From contig JAQQAP010000037.1 of NCBI GenBank assembly GCA_028533045.1, positions 1 to 64,000 of the forward strand: 64,000 nt of DNA. Direction: 5' to 3'. The position numbers were made by a program, and so were the translations under genes. This document shows positions 62,063 through 64,000 of this stretch, in pieces; position 1 is the stretch's first letter, and every line of letters starts with the position of its first letter. The DNA is from Spirochaetales bacterium. GTDB lineage: Bacteria; Spirochaetota; Spirochaetia; DSM-2461. A model generated the notes under the pieces. The model was not told where the DNA came from. It ran no database searches and saw only the letters and a program-made list of their open reading frames with translations.

Positions 62063-63115
62063 ATGGCAATCATGAAAATTCTTGTTACCGGAATGGCGGG
62101 GTTTATCGGATTCCATACGGCAAAAAGACTGGTCAGCGACGGTCATCAAGTGATCGGTCTGGACAATATTAACGATTATTATGATGTGGAACTCAAGTTT
62201 GGCCGACTGCTCGATTTGGGTTTTGCCGGTAACACCTTTGAATATGGTAAGTTGATTAGCTGTGCCCCGGGAACGTCCTTTATCAAGCTGAATCTGGAAG
62301 ACGGAGAGGCCCTTCTGGAACTCTTCAAGAAGGAGAAGTTTGACGGGGTTATCCATTTGGCCGCTCAGGCGGGGGTTCGTTACAGTATTAAGAATCCTCT
62401 GGCCTATGCAGAAAGCAATGTTAAAGGGACTCTGAATATTCTGGAAGCCTGTCGGCACAGCGGTACTAATAATTTAGTCTTTGCCAGTAGTTCCAGTGTT
62501 TACGGATTAAACAAGAAGCAGCCCTTTAAAGAGTCCCATACAGCGGCACATCAAGTCAGTCTTTACGCCGCCAGCAAAAGAAGCTGCGAGGCCATGGCCC
62601 ACTCCTATAGCCATCTCTATGGCATTTCTATCACGGGACTTCGTTTCTTTACGGTTTATGGTCCTTGGGGACGTCCCGATATGTCTCCCGTACTTTTTGC
62701 CAGTGCCATAGAAGAAGACCGGCCTATTCAGGTATTCAACAACGGTGATATGGCCCGGGATTTTACCTATGTGGAAGACGTGGTGGAAGGTATTGTGCGA
62801 ATAATTCAGAGCCCTCCCAAGAAAGACAGCTCCTGGGACCCGGAAAAACCCGATCCCTCTTCCAGTTCCGCTCCCTACAGAATTTATAATATTGGAAACG
62901 GTGCTCCCGTTCGTTTGATGGATTTTATCGGGACTATCGAAAAAGCCATGGGTAAGGAAGCTAAAAAGGAATTTAGACCTATGCAGCCCGGTGATGTTCA
63001 GACCACTTGGGCCGATACGACTCTTTTGGAACGGGATTATGGCTATAAACCGCAGGTTTCCATTGAAGAGGGTATAGGAAAGTTTGTCGATTGGTATAAA
63101 TCGTACATAAAATAA
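62063..63115 (+). CDS. NAD-dependent nucleotide-sugar epimerase (UDP-glucuronate 4-epimerase-like)
   Basis: A 350-residue extended SDR enzyme. The NAD motif is TGMAGFIGFHTAKRL, then HLAAQAGVRYSIKNP, SSSSVYG with catalytic Ser, and SLYAASKRSCE with catalytic Tyr and Lys; RPDMSPVLFASAI lines the substrate pocket. HLAAQAGVRYS is typical of UDP-glucuronate 4-epimerases (CapI/LpsL) rather than HldD. It probably supplies UDP-galacturonate for the glycan. AGGGG precedes the ATG at 62063; an ATG three codons later is an alternative. Confidence 0.85.
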   Translation: MAIMKILVTGMAGFIGFHTAKRLVSDGHQVIGLDNINDYYDVELKFGRLLDLGFAGNTFEYGKLISCAPGTSFIKLNLEDGEALLELFKKEKFDGVIHLAAQAGVRYSIKNPLAYAESNVKGTLNILEACRHSGTNNLVFASSSSVYGLNKKQPFKESHTAAHQVSLYAASKRSCEAMAHSYSHLYGISITGLRFFTVYGPWGRPDMSPVLFASAIEEDRPIQVFNNGDMARDFTYVEDVVEGIVRIIQSPPKKDSSWDPEKPDPSSSSAPYRIYNIGNGAPVRLMDFIGTIEKAMGKEAKKEFRPMQPGDVQTTWADTTLLERDYGYKPQVSIEEGIGKFVDWYKSYIK

Positions 63116-63137
63116 TTGATCTTTTTTCATATACATC

Positions 63138-63189
63138 TTGAAATCTCTCTTTATGGGGGCTATATTTAAGTTGTTCATAAATCGAACAA
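63138..63189 (+). promoter_or_regulatory. Promoter and inverted repeat of the second MNT/HEPN pair
   Basis: TTGAAA (63138-63143) and TATATT (63161-63166) are 17 bases apart. A perfect inverted repeat, TTGTTC (63171-63176) and GAACAA (63184-63189), lies just after the -10 box, over the expected transcription start, and could be an autoregulatory operator (inference). Confidence 0.55.
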
Positions 63190-63197
63190 GTTGTTGT

Positions 63198-63491
63198 ATG
63201 AGATTATCTGAAGAAGAACGGAACATCATAAAAAGCACACTCTATCAAAGTCTGGGAAAGAATATGGACATCTACCTTTTTGGCAGCAGGGTTGATGATT
63301 CCCGCAAAGGCGGGGATATCGATTTATTTGTTAAAGCGGGTAAGTTGATTTCTTTAAAGGATAAACTAAAAGTGCTTACTTTACTGGAAATGAGAGGGAT
63401 TGAGAGAAAAGTAGACTTGATTATTGAAAATCCCCAGAATGTGAATTCCCCTGTAGTAAAAGAGGCCATGTCAAAAGGGATTCTATTATGA
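63198..63491 (+). CDS. MNT-domain nucleotidyltransferase, probable antitoxin, second copy
   Basis: A 97-residue minimal nucleotidyltransferase with LFGSRVDDSRKGGDIDLF, a GSx9DxD motif (G29, S30, D40, D42). I start at ATG 63198, since the upstream in-frame codons run through the promoter. The expected role is to inactivate the adjacent HEPN protein by nucleotide transfer. Sequence similarity to the copy at 51416-51721 is low outside the motif, so the two were acquired independently or diverged long ago. It overlaps the HEPN gene by four bases. Confidence 0.82.
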   Translation: MRLSEEERNIIKSTLYQSLGKNMDIYLFGSRVDDSRKGGDIDLFVKAGKLISLKDKLKVLTLLEMRGIERKVDLIIENPQNVNSPVVKEAMSKGILL

Positions 63492-63937
63492 TTCGAGATA
63501 TTATTACCCAAATTGAGTTGCTTTTTAATCGGGCAAATATTGCGTATGATGAAATTATCGAATGGGGAGAGTTGAATCCCGCTGTTTATACTGACTTTGA
63601 GAAAGTTAAAACGATTGATTCTTTTATTTTTCGTTTTATTAAAATTCAGGACCAGATAGGGAATCGGCTGTTTAAATCTTTCTTGAACGGATTGGGTGAC
63701 TATATGGATTCCATGTCTCTCCTTGATGTACTGGATAAGTTGGAAAAACTGGAAATTATCGACAGCAGTTTTGAATGGATGGAAAACAGGAAATTAAGAA
63801 ATACTTTAACCCATGAATATCCTGATAATGAAGCGGAGATTATAGAAGGGATAATAAGGGCTCTTGACGCTTATAACGAAATGGCTAAGGTTTTCCAAAA
63901 AATTAAAAAAATAACTATCAAACGGAATCTTATTTAA
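63488..63937 (+). CDS. HEPN-domain protein, probable toxin, second copy
   Basis: A 149-residue helical protein with RNTLTHEY, the RX4HXY motif (R104, H109, Y111). As in the first pair, it follows an MNT gene with overlapping ends. The overall length and helix pattern differ from the HEPN protein at 51706-52116. The Lys-rich tail may bind RNA. Toxin activity is inferred from the motif. Confidence 0.78.
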   Translation: MIRDIITQIELLFNRANIAYDEIIEWGELNPAVYTDFEKVKTIDSFIFRFIKIQDQIGNRLFKSFLNGLGDYMDSMSLLDVLDKLEKLEIIDSSFEWMENRKLRNTLTHEYPDNEAEIIEGIIRALDAYNEMAKVFQKIKKITIKRNLI

Positions 63938-63940
63938 GAT

Positions 63941-64000
63941 ATGGATAGAGAAAAAGAAACCATCATTTTAGAACAGCTTTCTCAAAACAAGGAGCCCGTC
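63941..64000 (+). CDS. Start of a gene cut by the window edge
   Basis: An ATG three bases after the HEPN stop opens a frame of 20 codons (MDREKETIILEQLSQNKEPV) that is still open at the edge. No Shine-Dalgarno sequence is close. It may be part of the same operon. Function cannot be told. Confidence 0.4.
   Translation, partial: MDREKETIILEQLSQNKEPV

Noticed and set aside
1..64000. CRISPR arrays, rRNA operons, prophage or a replication origin
   Set aside because: No regularly spaced repeats, rRNA sequence, phage structural genes or DnaA-box clusters were noticed on reading.

Overview
The window looks like a stretch of spirochaete chromosome, probably a free-living member of the Spirochaetales. 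This is inferred from gene content: a DUF115 protein, spirochaete-style TPR and lipoprotein genes, a phoH/PgpH-type HD/ybeY/corC run, an ADP-heptose branch and a double-membrane surface-protein repertoire. The DNA is moderately GC-balanced and densely packed, with very short or overlapping gene junctions and frequent TTG or GTG starts. No species can be named from sequence alone.

Layout. 1-0.8 kb: 3' part of an IS1-like transposase with its right terminal repeat. 0.8-5.1 kb: leftward operon of an old-yellow-enzyme reductase, a LacI-type repressor and a fumarate-reductase-like flavoprotein, behind a promoter that carries a palindrome. 5.2-9.7 kb: folA, an RNA-type methyltransferase, a DUF115 protein and a PpiD-like chaperone. 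9.9-15.1 kb: two-component system, then an MBOAT acyltransferase with two SGNH hydrolases. 15.2-21.6 kb: phoH, HD phosphodiesterase, ybeY, corC and a TPR protein. 21.8-30.4 kb: pgk, tpiA, secG, chaperone, nusB, TPR protein, map, htrA and a phosphoribosyltransferase. 30.5-39.8 kb: surface lipoproteins, an outer-membrane barrel, folD, nrnA, a lipase-like hydrolase, a CAP protein and an aspartokinase. 39.9-51.4 kb: tRNA-Gln, carAB, a spirochaete hypothetical, argS, a DjlA-like protein, cmoA, purM and purN.

51.4-63.9 kb is an envelope-glycan locus with an MNT/HEPN toxin-antitoxin pair at each end. Inside are gmhB, gmhA, hldE and a heptosyltransferase-like GT9, two Wzi-like barrel paralogues, a polyprenyl-phosphate hexose-1-phosphate transferase, a WecA-like transferase and a nucleotide-sugar epimerase. 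A small element at 58983-59148 has terminal inverted repeats that match the IS1-like end at 745-766, so it reads as a MITE.

Three patterns cross the whole window. First, at least eight genes have a sigma70-type -10 box 5 to 9 bases before the start codon and no Shine-Dalgarno sequence, which predicts leaderless transcripts. Second, several surface proteins carry aspartate-rich or dockerin-like insertions. Third, the two toxin-antitoxin pairs and the MITE mark the glycan locus as the most plastic part. No CRISPR array, prophage or rRNA was seen. All product names rest on reading motifs by eye; no database search was run.
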